NCBI GenBank assembly: GCA_947495985.1
Contig: CANMBD010000001.1
Location: 372,001 to 436,000, forward strand
DNA from: an uncultured Sphingomonadaceae bacterium
GTDB taxonomy: Bacteria > Pseudomonadota > Alphaproteobacteria > Sphingomonadales > Sphingomonadaceae
Length of the DNA stretch: 64,000 bases
Reading direction: 5' to 3'
Shown one piece after another: positions 9,011-18,302 of the stretch. Every line of letters starts with the position of its first letter. Position 1 is the first letter of the stretch. The notes beneath the pieces were generated by a model that was given only the letters and a program-made list of their open reading frames with translations, made no database searches and was not told the origin of the DNA. The translations under genes were made by a program, and so were the position numbers.

Positions 9011-11218
9011 CTAGTCTTTCATCCAGTCGCGGAAGAAACTGTCGCTGGCTTCGCGGAGGTCGGCGACAGGAACAGCCTGTCCGTTCAAGACAAGCGCATC
9101 GCCTTTCACCCTACCGATTTTGGTGAATGGCACTTTTTCTGGATCTAGGTCTTCCTCGTTGCGATAGGTCACAATGTAGCGGCCTTGCGCCTCGCTAAAG
9201 GCAAAAGCGCTGGTCATATCTTGGATTTCGGCACCCAAATTGCCTGCTAGCGCCATCTCGGCTAGCGCGACGGCAAGTCCACCGTCGCTGACATCATGAA
9301 CAGCCGTCACTTTACCATCCGTGATCAACTGCCTGACCGTACGGCCCGTCAGGCTTTCATCTTTCAAGTCGACCGTCGGCGGAGCTCCGTCTTCGCTGCC
9401 ATGAATTTCTCGCATCCAGAGCGATTGGCCTAGTTCCTCGTAGTGAAAGCCAATTGTAGCGATGTAATCCCCATCATTCTTGAACCCAATGGTCATCATT
9501 GTGTCGAGGTCATCAATCAATCCCACCGCTCCAATAGCAGGCGTCGGCAGAATCGCATGGCTCACGCCATCTGCACCGGTTGTCTCATTATAGAGGCTGA
9601 CATTGCCCGACACGATCGGCATATCGAGCGCTTCGCATGCTTCTGCCATGCCTTCGATACAGCCGACAAATTGCGCCATGATATGCGGCTTTTCGGGATT
9701 GCCGAAGTTCATGCAATCGGTTGTCGCGAGCGGTTTTGCACCGACAGCGGTCAGGTTGCGATAGGCTTCGGCAATCGCCTGCTTGCCGCCTTCAACCGGA
9801 TCGGCCTTGCAATAGCGCGGGGTACAATCGGTGGTGATTGCCAAACCCTTGTTGGTCCCATGGACGCGAACGACAGCGGCATCACCACCTGATCGCTGTG
9901 CAGTATCGGCACCAACTTGGCTATCATATTGCTCCCAGATCCAGCGGCGTGAGGCGAGGGAGGGGCTGGCCATCATCTTCAGCAGGTCTGCGCCAATGCC
10001 CGTGCTTTCGGGAATGTCGCCGAGCGGCTTGGTGGCGACATGCGCCTTATACTCTTCCTGCGTGAGATGCGGCCGGTCGTAAAGCGGTGCGTCGTCGGCG
10101 AGCGGGCCAAGCGGAATATCGCACACGGTTTCGCCTTTGTGGGTCAGCACCATGCGGCGGGTGTCGGTCACTTCGCCGATGACGGCAAAGTCCAATTCCC
10201 ATTTGGTAAAGATCGCCTCGGCCATTTCCTCGCGGCCGGGTTTCAGGACCATCAGCATGCGCTCCTGACTTTCCGAAAGCATCATTTCGTAAGCGGTCAT
10301 TTCCGTCTCGCGACAGGGCACTTTGTCCATATCGAGAATGATGCCAACCTCGCCATTGGTCGCCATCTCGACACTGGAGCTGGTCAGACCGGCTGCACCC
10401 ATATCCTGAATGGCAACAATCGCGTCGCTCGCCATGAGTTCTAGACAGGCCTCGATCAGCAGCTTCTCGGTAAACGGATCGCCAACCTGAACGGTAGGGC
10501 GCTTCTCATCGCTATCGTCGTCAAATTCGGCACTGGCCATGGTCGCGCCATGAATACCGTCGCGGCCGGTTTTCGAGCCGACATAGACGATGGGGTTACC
10601 AACGCCACTGGCAGCGGAATAGAAGATCTTGTCTGCATCGGCCACACCAACGGTCATCGCATTGACGATGATATTGCCGTCATAGGCCTCGTGAAAATTG
10701 GTTTCACCGCCGACGGTTGGGACACCAACACAATTACCGTAGCCACCAATGCCAGCGACCACGCCTTTGACGAGGTGCTTCATCTTCGGGTGCTCAGGAC
10801 GGCCAAAGCGCAGCGCGTTCAAATTCGCCACCGGACGCGCACCCATGGTGAACACGTCGCGCAAGATACCGCCTACGCCGGTTGCGGCACCCTGATAGGG
10901 TTCGATGTAGGACGGGTGGTTATGGCTCTCCATTTTAAAGATCGCGGCCTGGCCGTCGCCAATGTCGATTACACCTGCATTTTCACCCGGACCGCAAATC
11001 ACCTGAGGGCCTGTCGTGGGCAGTTTCTTCAAATGCAAGCGCGAGCTTTTGTAAGAGCAATGCTCGGACCACATGACCGAAAATATACCAAGCTCGGTGA
11101 TGTTCGGTTCGCGACCGAGCGCGTTTAATATGCGCTGATATTCCTCTTTGTTGAGGCCATGTTCGGCAACAATTTCAGGTGTAATTTTTTCGGCGGTGCG
11201 CGAGGATGTCTGTGTCAT
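9011..11218 (-). CDS. purL: Phosphoribosylformylglycinamidine synthase subunit PurL
   Basis: 735 residues, the size of the small PurL that works with separate PurS and PurQ subunits. It converts FGAR to FGAM using ATP and ammonia from PurQ. The motifs [36 protein letters not shown] and [15 protein letters not shown], and later [11 protein letters not shown] and [12 protein letters not shown], are all present. purS and purQ are not in this window. The sequence is intact and typical. Confidence 0.97.
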   Translation of the reverse strand: MTQTSSRTAEKITPEIVAEHGLNKEEYQRILNALGREPNITELGIFSVMWSEHCSYKSSRLHLKKLPTTGPQVICGPGENAGVIDIGDGQAAIFKMESHNHPSYIEPYQGAATGVGGILRDVFTMGARPVANLNALRFGRPEHPKMKHLVKGVVAGIGGYGNCVGVPTVGGETNFHEAYDGNIIVNAMTVGVADADKIFYSAASGVGNPIVYVGSKTGRDGIHGATMASAEFDDDSDEKRPTVQVGDPFTEKLLIEACLELMASDAIVAIQDMGAAGLTSSSVEMATNGEVGIILDMDKVPCRETEMTAYEMMLSESQERMLMVLKPGREEMAEAIFTKWELDFAVIGEVTDTRRMVLTHKGETVCDIPLGPLADDAPLYDRPHLTQEEYKAHVATKPLGDIPESTGIGADLLKMMASPSLASRRWIWEQYDSQVGADTAQRSGGDAAVVRVHGTNKGLAITTDCTPRYCKADPVEGGKQAIAEAYRNLTAVGAKPLATTDCMNFGNPEKPHIMAQFVGCIEGMAEACEALDMPIVSGNVSLYNETTGADGVSHAILPTPAIGAVGLIDDLDTMMTIGFKNDGDYIATIGFHYEELGQSLWMREIHGSEDGAPPTVDLKDESLTGRTVRQLITDGKVTAVHDVSDGGLAVALAEMALAGNLGAEIQDMTSAFAFSEAQGRYIVTYRNEEDLDPEKVPFTKIGRVKGDALVLNGQAVPVADLREASDSFFRDWMKD

Positions 11219-11347
11219 GAAAACCCTTTAACGAGCAGTCCCGATTCCGCCTAGTGCGAATTGTCATTTTCCAACACCGCATTGCTTTAAGCATCAGAAC
11301 ATGGTTTCATATTGAAACTGAAAATGATTCGATAGTTGGGATGTCAT

Positions 11348-12070
11348 ATGGGAAAAGTGGTTTTGGTTATCGGTGCTGGTGATGCCATCGGTAGCGCGAT
11401 CATGCGCGCTTTCGCCGAAAAAGATTATACTGTCTGCGGTGCACGGCGCGGTGGCGAGAAACTGGAGCCGCTGATTGAAGAGCTTCGCAGCGCCGGCAAG
11501 CAGGCCCACGGATTTTCCTGTGATGCGCGCAAGGAAGATCAGGTGGAAGCTTTGTTCGCCGATATCGAAGCCAATATCGGCCCGCTGGATTGCGTGGTGT
11601 TTAACGTCGGCGCCAATGTGCCGATGACAATCCTCGACACCAGCGCGCAGAAGTTTCTGAAAATCTGGGAAATGGCAACTTTTGCCGGTTTCCTTACTGG
11701 ACGTGAAGCAGCGCGCGTCATGACCAAACGTGGCCATGGCTCGATCATCTTTACCGGCGCAACCGCCAGTATGCGCGGGGCGGCGGGATTTGGCGCCTTT
11801 GCCAGCGCGAAGGGTGCGCTTCGCAATATGGTGCAAAGCCTTGCCCGCGAAATGGGCCCGCAAAATATTCATGTCGCCCATGTCGTGATTGACGCGGCCG
11901 TGGACACCGATTGGATCAAGGGCATGCTGCCGGATTATGAGGAGCGCAAAGCCAATGACGGCGTCGTCAATCCCGATGATCTGGCACAGAATTATGTGAT
12001 GTTGCACGAGCAATCACGCAGTGCCTGGACTTTTGAAATGGACGTCCGGCCGTGGGCTGAAAAATGGTGA
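11348..12070 (+). CDS. SDR-family protein with substituted catalytic residues
   Basis: 240 residues with a Rossmann start VLVIGAGDAIGSAI and an SDR fold throughout (NVGANVPM for the NAG motif). At the active site the usual Ser and Tyr of S...YxxxK are replaced. The stretch reads FTGATASMRG then GAFASAK, so Tyr becomes Phe and the Ser position is Ala. I believe the same substitutions recur in a proteobacterial SDR subfamily, so this is probably not a recent loss. Chemistry is unclear: it may use another residue or act as a binding protein. The ATG at 11348 is preferred. The isomerase gene follows 13 bp later. Confidence 0.75.
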   Translation: MGKVVLVIGAGDAIGSAIMRAFAEKDYTVCGARRGGEKLEPLIEELRSAGKQAHGFSCDARKEDQVEALFADIEANIGPLDCVVFNVGANVPMTILDTSAQKFLKIWEMATFAGFLTGREAARVMTKRGHGSIIFTGATASMRGAAGFGAFASAKGALRNMVQSLAREMGPQNIHVAHVVIDAAVDTDWIKGMLPDYEERKANDGVVNPDDLAQNYVMLHEQSRSAWTFEMDVRPWAEKW

Positions 12071-12083
12071 TGAAGGAAAACCA

Positions 12084-12683
12084 ATGACCAAGACGATTGA
12101 ACTTATTTTCGATTTTGTAAGCCCGAATGCTTATCTGATCTGGCAGCCGCTAAAGGCGTTGGCTGATAAGCATGGTGCAACGATCGAGGTGATACCCGCA
12201 TTTCTGGGCGGAATGCATAAACTGACGGGCAATGCGCCACCTTTCATCCGCGACGCGGAAGTGAAGGGCAAGAATGCCTATGCGATGCTGGAGATGAATC
12301 GCTTCATCGCCAAACAAGGCCTGACCAAATTTCAGATGAACCCGCATTTCCCATTCAACACCATTAGTCTGCAGCGGATGCTTGTCGCGCTGGAACCGGA
12401 AAAGCGCGCAAGCTTTATCGAAACATTGCTGCCTGCAATTTGGGAAGAGCAGTTGGACGTTACGGATACAGAAGTGCTTGGTAAAATCCTTGCAGAAGGC
12501 GGTTTTGATGCGGAGGAACTTTTTGCAAAGACACAGGATCCGGCAGTCAAACAGGAATTGATGGACAATGTCGAAAATGTTGTCGGGCGAGGCGCATTCG
12601 GCATTCCGACCATGTACATTGATGGTGAGATGTATTTTGGTAAAGAGCGTTTGATGCAAATTGACGAGCAGTTGGCAACGTGA
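12084..12683 (+). CDS. 2-hydroxychromene-2-carboxylate isomerase / DsbA-family kappa-GST-like protein
   Basis: 199 residues with the thioredoxin-like kappa-GST fold. It begins [16 protein letters not shown], where the Ser in FDFxSP is the glutathione-activating residue, and ends [21 protein letters not shown], typical of HCCA isomerases. These enzymes isomerise hydroxychromene carboxylates in naphthalene-type degradation, but many paralogues have other glutathione-dependent roles. AAGGAA precedes the ATG at 12084. A second member of the family occurs at 60346. Confidence 0.83.
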   Translation: MTKTIELIFDFVSPNAYLIWQPLKALADKHGATIEVIPAFLGGMHKLTGNAPPFIRDAEVKGKNAYAMLEMNRFIAKQGLTKFQMNPHFPFNTISLQRMLVALEPEKRASFIETLLPAIWEEQLDVTDTEVLGKILAEGGFDAEELFAKTQDPAVKQELMDNVENVVGRGAFGIPTMYIDGEMYFGKERLMQIDEQLAT

Positions 12684-12759
12684 TCTTGGCCTTGATCCAA
12701 GGTTTTTTAAGAGAAAACTGACCTTGTCAGAGCGACGCGAACATGCTGAAGAATTCCGC

Positions 12760-12939
12760 ATGGAATCCCCTTGCAAAAAAATCTGTGCGATAGATGCGCC
12801 GAGCGGTCTTTGCGTGGGTTGCGGCCGCACCTTGTCAGAAATCGGGGAATGGGCGTCCGCCACCGCAGACCGTCAGCAGGAAATATTATCGCTGCTTCCC
12901 GCCAGGATGCAGGATATTGGTGAAACTACCGACCAGTGA
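12760..12939 (+). CDS. DUF1289 small cysteine-rich protein
   Basis: 59 residues starting [12 protein letters not shown], with C5, C9, and CVGCGRTL further on. This is the four-cysteine pattern of DUF1289, followed by the usual [17 protein letters not shown] helix. The cysteines probably bind a metal. The function is unknown, though homologues often sit beside Fe-S or redox genes. The frame stays open upstream into the isomerase gene. I chose the ATG at 12760 because the DUF1289 core begins there and GAAGAA lies upstream. Confidence 0.78.
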   Translation: MESPCKKICAIDAPSGLCVGCGRTLSEIGEWASATADRQQEILSLLPARMQDIGETTDQ

Positions 12940-12945
12940 TAGCCA

Positions 12946-13848
12946 CTATGGGGCGATCAAATTCCTGTTGATATACTGATGCAACGCATCAACAAAGACA
13001 CGGGTTTTAAAGGGAAGGTGTTGCCGGTTTGGGTAAACGGCATAAATCGCCCTATCTTCGTTTTTCATCCTGTCTGTGAGAATGGGTTGCAGCTTTCCCG
13101 TCGCTATTTCGGAGTAAACCAGAAAGTGCGCCAGGCGAGCGATCCCCATATTTTGTAGTGCAGCGGCTTTTACTGTGAGGCCAATGCCGGAAAAAATACT
13201 GTTGACGCGGACAGTCTGTGCTTCATCGCCACCATCAAACGTCCATTGATCGTTTGTTTGACCTTTGGCGTGGATTGTCAGGCATCGGTGGTCGAGAAGG
13301 TCAAGCGGTGCGACTGGAGCTTCGTACTGTTCAAGATATTCCGGTGAAGCACAAACTACCCAGGGATCATCAATCAGTTTGCGTGCGATGAATGAGGTTT
13401 CCACAGGGCGTTCAAACAGCAACGCAACATCAACTCTTTCGTTCAACAGATTAATCCCGCCATCGCCTTGTAGCAACAGAACCGAAACTTCCGGGTAATC
13501 CTGTGAGAATGTTTTGAGAAATGGCACCAGGACTTGCAACGAAAGCGCATCAGAGGCAGCGACGCGCAATACACCTTTTGGCACCGTGCTCATATTCCGT
13601 GCCGTGTCTTCGGCATCTTCGATGGCAGCCAGAATATTCTCGCATCGCTCAAACAAGGCGTTTCCAGCTTCGGTGAGTGATAAGGTACGTGTTGTCCGGT
13701 TAAACAGCCGGACGCCGAGCCGGTCCTCAAACCGGCTTATTTTTTTACTGACGCCGGATGAAGTCAGTCCAAGTCTGCGACCCGCTTCAATGAAGCTGCC
13801 TGACTGCACAACTTCGGTAAAAACTGACATTTCGTTTATGGGGTGCAT
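12946..13848 (-). CDS. LysR-type transcriptional regulator
   Basis: 300 residues. The N-terminal winged helix (MSVFTEVVQSGSFIEAGRRL, GVSKKISRFEDRLGVRLFNR) is followed by a LysR substrate-binding domain beginning near residue 90 (LRVAASDAL). It resembles the CrgA/AaeR group of LTTRs. The target is not evident: the gene converges on DUF1289 (6 bp gap) and faces a 300 bp gene-poor stretch upstream, where its own promoter must lie. Confidence 0.9.
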   Translation of the reverse strand: MHPINEMSVFTEVVQSGSFIEAGRRLGLTSSGVSKKISRFEDRLGVRLFNRTTRTLSLTEAGNALFERCENILAAIEDAEDTARNMSTVPKGVLRVAASDALSLQVLVPFLKTFSQDYPEVSVLLLQGDGGINLLNERVDVALLFERPVETSFIARKLIDDPWVVCASPEYLEQYEAPVAPLDLLDHRCLTIHAKGQTNDQWTFDGGDEAQTVRVNSIFSGIGLTVKAAALQNMGIARLAHFLVYSEIATGKLQPILTDRMKNEDRAIYAVYPNRQHLPFKTRVFVDALHQYINRNLIAP

Positions 13849-14148
13849 GGTTGATAGCTGCCGCCATTAATGAATTTGTGTCAACAATAATATTCCATAA
13901 AGTCCATTTATTCCGTGTAAGAAAAGCCCTATCTGGAGGGCGATGAAAAGCGGCAGGTCACATAAGATGAAAGTGATCTGGCCATTATGCAGCAAATGAT
14001 TGCCATGATCTTCGCAGTAGCCTTCCGGGTTGCAGTGAACGGCTCGGCCTTCCGCCCCCTACTGGCCGAGCCAATTCACCGCTGAAAAATTGGTCAAAGA
14101 GATGGTGATCAGACCGACTGACCTCGAACAGATGGGTAAGAACAGAGC
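13849..14148 (+). other. Gene-poor 300 bp stretch with a stem-loop and possible short peptide frames
   Basis: No confident gene. It holds a strong imperfect hairpin at 14035-14079 (listed separately) and two tiny overlapping frames. One runs 13967-13999 (MKVIWPLCSK). The other runs 13987-14085 (32 codons, MQQMIAMIFAVAFRVAV..., hydrophobic at first). Neither has a convincing ribosome-binding site. The stretch must also carry the promoters of the LysR gene and of the DUF983 gene. Confidence 0.4.
14035..14079 (+). ncRNA. Stable stem-loop, possible small RNA or leader structure
   Basis: GGCTCGGCC (14041-14049) pairs perfectly with GGCCGAGCC (14064-14072). The stem is extended by GTGAA (14035-14039) pairing with TTCAC (14075-14079) around small bulges, leaving a 14-nt loop. 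No T-run follows, so it is not an ordinary terminator for either flanking gene. It ends 69 bp before the DUF983 start. Confidence 0.35.
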
Positions 14149-14520
14149 ATGGAAGACGAAGTGATTGCCTTGATAAAATCAGGTATGAAGCTGAAATGCG
14201 GGCATTGCGGACAGGGAAAACTTTTCAGAGGCTATCTGAAATTTCATGACAATTGCCCAAATTGCCGCCAGGATTTAACTGTAGCCGATACGGCTGATGG
14301 TCCCGCCTTCTTCGTAGGTTTTTTTACGATGATTGTTTTTGCACCGATAATTTTGGTGCTGGTCCAGTCGGCCGATACCATATTTGCGAAGATATCGGCT
14401 TTCATCATAGGTATTGTGCTGTGTTCGCTCGTTTGTCTGATCCTGTTGCCACCAGTCAAAGCGATATTGCTTAATTTGCAGATCAACTATGATTCTGGTG
14501 AGGGAAGCTCTGACAAATAG
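14149..14520 (+). CDS. DUF983 membrane protein with zinc-ribbon-like cysteines
   Basis: 123 residues. An N-terminal LKCGHCGQGKLFRGYLKF ... NCPNC motif supplies four cysteines. The family hallmark ADGPAFFVGFF and two transmembrane helices (about residues 53-73 and 79-102) follow. DUF983 proteins are small alphaproteobacterial membrane proteins of unknown function, often near cytochrome oxidase assembly genes elsewhere, though not here. Start ATG at 14149. Confidence 0.82.
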   Translation: MEDEVIALIKSGMKLKCGHCGQGKLFRGYLKFHDNCPNCRQDLTVADTADGPAFFVGFFTMIVFAPIILVLVQSADTIFAKISAFIIGIVLCSLVCLILLPPVKAILLNLQINYDSGEGSSDK

Positions 14521-14561
14521 CTAGTTTCTGGACGCCAGCATATTGAGGACAACATCCGGCC

Positions 14562-14969
14562 TTAGGCTTTCACGAACCTTATCACCAAATAAGCGGTTAG
14601 CGCAGCCGTCACACCTGTCGCGAACGTGCCCCATGCGATGTCATAGAGGGTGATTTTGGTCGACCAGACCTTAAGCACTGCCTGACTGGTTAAATCATAG
14701 GTCGCATAGGCAATGCCGCCGAATAGGGCGCCGTTAAGCAACGCAGTAGTCCATTGGCCATTTGCAAGTGCGGGTTTGACGCCAAACCATATGATCCCGA
14801 ACAGATAGATCAGATAGAAGGCCAGTGCTGGTGCTTTGCGAAACTCGTCTGCCATGATTTCGCCAATTACTGGGCGATACAAACTGTTCGCCATGTTGCT
14901 GAGCCACAGGAAATCGAGGATGCCGAAAATGACGGCTGCGATAATATAAGCGATGACAAATTGGGTCAT
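14562..14969 (-). CDS. DUF2177 membrane protein
   Basis: 135 residues with four predicted membrane helices. Family features are IIAAVIFGILDFLWL near the N-terminus and GALFGGIAYATYDLTSQAVLK centrally, matching DUF2177. The function is unknown. It lies 28 bp downstream of the next membrane protein gene on the same strand and is probably co-transcribed with it. Confidence 0.83.
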   Translation of the reverse strand: MTQFVIAYIIAAVIFGILDFLWLSNMANSLYRPVIGEIMADEFRKAPALAFYLIYLFGIIWFGVKPALANGQWTTALLNGALFGGIAYATYDLTSQAVLKVWSTKITLYDIAWGTFATGVTAALTAYLVIRFVKA

Positions 14970-14997
14970 AGTGTTTCCTGTTTTCGGGCCTTGGTTC

Positions 14998-15657
14998 CTA
15001 GGCGTGTTTCAGTGTCCGTGTCCTGCTTACAAATGCCGCGGCAACCGATGCGACGGCGAAGGCGATCAATGCCGTTATCATCATTGCTTGGTCAGCGGCC
15101 TCCGGTTCCGGCGCAAACCAGTTAAACAACTGAAAAGCGAGCAGCAATATGACCAGAAGCACTAAGGCCAATTTAGAGCGGGGAGCAGTTGATCGTGTCC
15201 GAAATACATAAAATGCAAGAGCACCAAAGGTGAGTATTAGCTCAAGCGGCATGGCGATGGCCGGATAGTTCCAAAGTCCGAAACCCAGATTGGGCGCTGA
15301 TCCTGCCAATGTCAGATCCGGCGCATGAACCAGCAGATCGAGCAGCCAGTGGGACAAGACCACAAGGCCGCCGATGATGGCACCGGTTTTGTTGCGGGTG
15401 ATTAGCCAGATGAGTAATGCAAAGCCCAAAGCCCAGGCACCGCTGCCAATCAAGCTGTGCGTATAGGGCATATCGTAGAGGTCCAACGGGTTCATGACCG
15501 TCATTCCGGGTGTGATCCGGAAATTTTCGATGCCGAAAATCGCTAGTCCGAAAAAACCGAAATCGACTAGTTGCCCCGCAACAAACAATGTGCCGAGACC
15601 CGGCGCCTTCGGATGGGTTGCGGCGATCATCGCCGGTGCGTAATGCCCGATGAACAT
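14998..15657 (-). CDS. Polytopic membrane protein of the metal-dependent hydrolase-like (YdjM/DUF457) type
   Basis: 219 residues, about six to seven membrane helices. Conserved polar motifs within the helices are FIGHYAPAM at the start, PYTHSL, and SHWLLDLLVHAPDL. This His/Asp set is seen in membrane-bound proteins annotated as metal-dependent hydrolases. The hydrolase activity is an annotation tradition rather than proven. It is the first gene of a minus-strand pair with the DUF2177 gene. Confidence 0.6.
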   Translation of the reverse strand: MFIGHYAPAMIAATHPKAPGLGTLFVAGQLVDFGFFGLAIFGIENFRITPGMTVMNPLDLYDMPYTHSLIGSGAWALGFALLIWLITRNKTGAIIGGLVVLSHWLLDLLVHAPDLTLAGSAPNLGFGLWNYPAIAMPLELILTFGALAFYVFRTRSTAPRSKLALVLLVILLLAFQLFNWFAPEPEAADQAMMITALIAFAVASVAAAFVSRTRTLKHA

Positions 15658-15792
15658 AATGTCCTCCCCTATTTCATTAGACCCTAAACTTCATGCTGAA
15701 AAATAGCCAGATTGGGATCAGAATATCGAAACTGATTAATTTGCGCTCTCGGGGCCTTGACCGAAACCCAAAGCACCGTCATTGGAATGGCC

Positions 15793-16053
15793 ATGAATGA
15801 AAGTGCCCAAAACATGTCGGATGACACAGCAGATTTGAATTTTGAAGATGCACTCAGGCGTCTGGAAGATATTGTCAGAAAACTGGAGAATGGCGATGTG
15901 CCGCTGGATCAGTCTATCGCACTTTATGAACAGGGCGAAAAGCTTCGCACACTTTGCCAGAAACGTTTGGAAGACGCCCAAGCGAAAATCGAGAAAATCA
16001 CCCTCGACCGCGATGGCCAGGCTAAAGGCGTCACTGCCTTTGACGAAGACTGA
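15793..16053 (+). CDS. xseB: Exodeoxyribonuclease VII small subunit
   Basis: 86 residues from the ATG at 15793, which has TTGGAATGG upstream; ATGs at 15787 and 15814 are alternatives. The core LNFEDALRRLEDIVRKLENG and PLDQSIALYEQGEKLRTLC is the XseB signature. It forms ExoVII with XseA, degrading single-stranded DNA. ispA starts 3 bp downstream, the widespread xseB-ispA pairing. Confidence 0.94.
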   Translation: MNESAQNMSDDTADLNFEDALRRLEDIVRKLENGDVPLDQSIALYEQGEKLRTLCQKRLEDAQAKIEKITLDRDGQAKGVTAFDED

Positions 16054-16055
16054 CG

Positions 16056-16958
16056 GTGCCTGCCAATAATAATCTGGACCTGCAGCAGGAAATGAACCGC
16101 GTGGCTGCAGCGGTCGACAAACAGTTTGATCTGATGCTAATGGTGCCGGATGATGCGCGTGCGCAGCTTTTTGAAACAATGCGCCATGCTGCGATAGGCG
16201 GCGGCAAAAGACTGCGACCGTTATTGGTTGTGGCAACATCGCGCCTGTTCAATGTCGATGAAACTTGCGCCTTGCGCGCTGCGACAGCATTGGAGGCATT
16301 GCATGTCTATTCGCTGATACATGACGATTTGCCTTGCATGGACGATGATGATGTGCGGCGCGGGAAGCCGACAGCGCACAAGGCGTTTGGCGAAGCGCAG
16401 GCTGTTCTGGCAGGGGACGCGCTCCATGCGCTGGCATTTGAATTGCTGGCCGATGACGCTACCCATAGCGATCCGTTTGTTCGGGCCGAGATGGTAGCTT
16501 GTCTGGCCAAAGCGGCCGGACCATCAGGTATGGCGGGGGGACAGATGATGGACCTTGTCGCTGAAACCACGACATTTGATTTGCCGACTGTCACGCGATT
16601 GCAGCAGTTGAAAACAGGCGCACTTATAAGTGCCTGTGTTGAGATTGGTGCCATATTGGGCCGCGTCCCGGTTGAAGGGCGGACGGGATTTCGCGGCTAT
16701 GCTCATGATCTTGGTCTCGCTTTTCAGATTGCTGATGACATTTTGGATGTTGAGGGTGACGAAGCGGTTGCGGGAAAAGCGCTGCACAAAGACGAAAAAG
16801 CTGGCAAACAGACTTTTTTGAGTCTGATGGGACTGGATCGTGCAAGGGACCAGGCGCAAATGCTGGTCAATCAAGCCAAGTCGCATTTAAACGGCCATGG
16901 TGAGGAAGCCAATTTGCTTCGTGCCATCGCAGAATTTACGGTTCAGCGGGACCGCTAG
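16056..16958 (+). CDS. ispA: Polyprenyl synthetase, farnesyl diphosphate synthase type
   Basis: 300 residues. The first aspartate-rich motif reads HDDLPCMDDDDVRRGKPTAHK and the second ADDILDVEGD. GGGKRLRP and the KTG motif (QLKTGALI) are also present. These are the features of short-chain trans-prenyl synthases that condense IPP with DMAPP/GPP for quinone, hopanoid and carotenoid synthesis. The start is a GTG at 16056, three bases after the xseB stop, which suggests translational coupling. dxs is not the next gene as it is in many relatives; coaD follows. Confidence 0.92.
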   Translation: MPANNNLDLQQEMNRVAAAVDKQFDLMLMVPDDARAQLFETMRHAAIGGGKRLRPLLVVATSRLFNVDETCALRAATALEALHVYSLIHDDLPCMDDDDVRRGKPTAHKAFGEAQAVLAGDALHALAFELLADDATHSDPFVRAEMVACLAKAAGPSGMAGGQMMDLVAETTTFDLPTVTRLQQLKTGALISACVEIGAILGRVPVEGRTGFRGYAHDLGLAFQIADDILDVEGDEAVAGKALHKDEKAGKQTFLSLMGLDRARDQAQMLVNQAKSHLNGHGEEANLLRAIAEFTVQRDR

Positions 16959-16991
16959 TCGCGGTACGAGTGAACCAAGGGGGAAGGTAGT

Positions 16992-17495
16992 ATGAGAGTC
17001 GGTGTTTATCCTGGGACTTTTGACCCGGTCACACTTGGGCACATGGATATCATTCAGCGCGGGACGCGACTGGTAGACAAATTGGTGATTGGTGTGACAA
17101 CCAATCCTTCGAAATCCCCCATGTTTTCGCTCGAAGAACGGCTGGAAATGGTGCGCCGCGAAACAGCTGACCTAGGTGATGCGGTTGAGGTGGTCGCGTT
17201 TAATGCATTGCTGATGAAGTTTGCTCAAAAGCAAGGCGCCAGCGTAATTGTACGCGGATTGCGGGCCGTTGCCGACTTTGAATATGAATATCAAATGGCC
17301 GGGATGAACCAGCAACTGAATGACCAGATTGAAACGGTGTTTCTGATGGCTGACGTTTCATTGCAGCCAATTGCATCCCGTCTGGTAAAGGAGATCGCTG
17401 TTTATGGCGGCGAAATTCACAAATTTGTATCGCCCAAAGTCTGTGAAGAGGTGGTCGCCCGTGTGGCAGAAACTGGCTTGAAGGGCGAGCAATAA
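16992..17495 (+). CDS. coaD: Phosphopantetheine adenylyltransferase
   Basis: 167 residues with VGVYPGTFDPVTLGHMDII, where TxGH is the nucleotidyl-transfer motif, and the later RGLRAVADFEYEYQMA and ISSxxVKE-like ASRLVKEIAVYGG. It makes dephospho-CoA from 4'-phosphopantetheine and ATP. GGGGGAAGG lies just upstream of the ATG. Length and motifs are standard. Confidence 0.97.
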   Translation: MRVGVYPGTFDPVTLGHMDIIQRGTRLVDKLVIGVTTNPSKSPMFSLEERLEMVRRETADLGDAVEVVAFNALLMKFAQKQGASVIVRGLRAVADFEYEYQMAGMNQQLNDQIETVFLMADVSLQPIASRLVKEIAVYGGEIHKFVSPKVCEEVVARVAETGLKGEQ

Positions 17496-17639
17496 GTGGG
17501 CAATGGAAAGATGAAAATCGGGTTTTGAGAAGCAGTTCATTGCGGCGAAAGCATATCTCGTCCAATAGGCAGCAATATTATGATCGGGCGGGCAGAGAAG
17601 CACCGCCGAAATGACCAAAGAATAGGTGAGTAGTTTAAT

Positions 17640-18293
17640 ATGCTAAGCAAATATTTTGTTTCCCTTTTTGCTGCCGCCATGATCAGCACCGGCGCAGCGG
17701 CACAGGAACAAGCCGAGCCCGCTGAACCGGCTCCGGCGTCAGTGCCGGCAGAAGAAAATATCCTACATTTGGACCTGTCCACCGGCGGACGGGTCACAAT
17801 ACAGCTATATCCAGCCATGGCTCCCAACCATGTGGAACGGATCAAGACGCTCACGCGGCAAGGTTTTTATGATGGGATTATTTTCCACAGGGTCATCGAA
17901 GGTTTCATGGCTCAAACCGGAGATCCTACCGGTACCGGTACAGGGGGATCAGAACTGCCTGACCTAGAAGCTGAATTTCATACATTCCCCCATTTGAGAG
18001 GCGTAGTATCCATGGCTCGCGCCGAGAGCGAAGACAGCGCGAATAGCCAGTTTTTCATTGTATTCTACCCGCGATTTGCTTTGGACAAAAAATACACGGT
18101 TTTCGGCCGGGTCTCTGCCGGCATGCAATATGTCGATGCGATCAATCGCGGAGAACCACCAGCGAGTCCGAGCAGGATTTTGCAGGCTTCGATTGCGGCT
18201 GACGGCAAAGCACCGCCAGCGCCTAGGTCTTTTGCGCCAATAGCTGAAAAAGAGATCACGATCGACGACCTGAACGCGCCAATTAACCCCTAG
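17640..18293 (+). CDS. Exported cyclophilin-type peptidyl-prolyl isomerase
   Basis: 217 residues. A Sec signal peptide (YFVSLFAAAMISTGAAAQ) is followed by a Glu/Pro/Ala-rich linker to about residue 40. The cyclophilin domain carries FHRVIEGFMAQTGDPTGTG and NSQFFIVF, with the catalytic Arg in FHRV. A role in periplasmic folding of envelope proteins is likely. It is 9 bp upstream of queA, as in many alphaproteobacteria where ppi, queA and tgt cluster. Confidence 0.93.
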   Translation: MLSKYFVSLFAAAMISTGAAAQEQAEPAEPAPASVPAEENILHLDLSTGGRVTIQLYPAMAPNHVERIKTLTRQGFYDGIIFHRVIEGFMAQTGDPTGTGTGGSELPDLEAEFHTFPHLRGVVSMARAESEDSANSQFFIVFYPRFALDKKYTVFGRVSAGMQYVDAINRGEPPASPSRILQASIAADGKAPPAPRSFAPIAEKEITIDDLNAPINP

Positions 18294-18302
18294 GCGTTTC
18301 CT

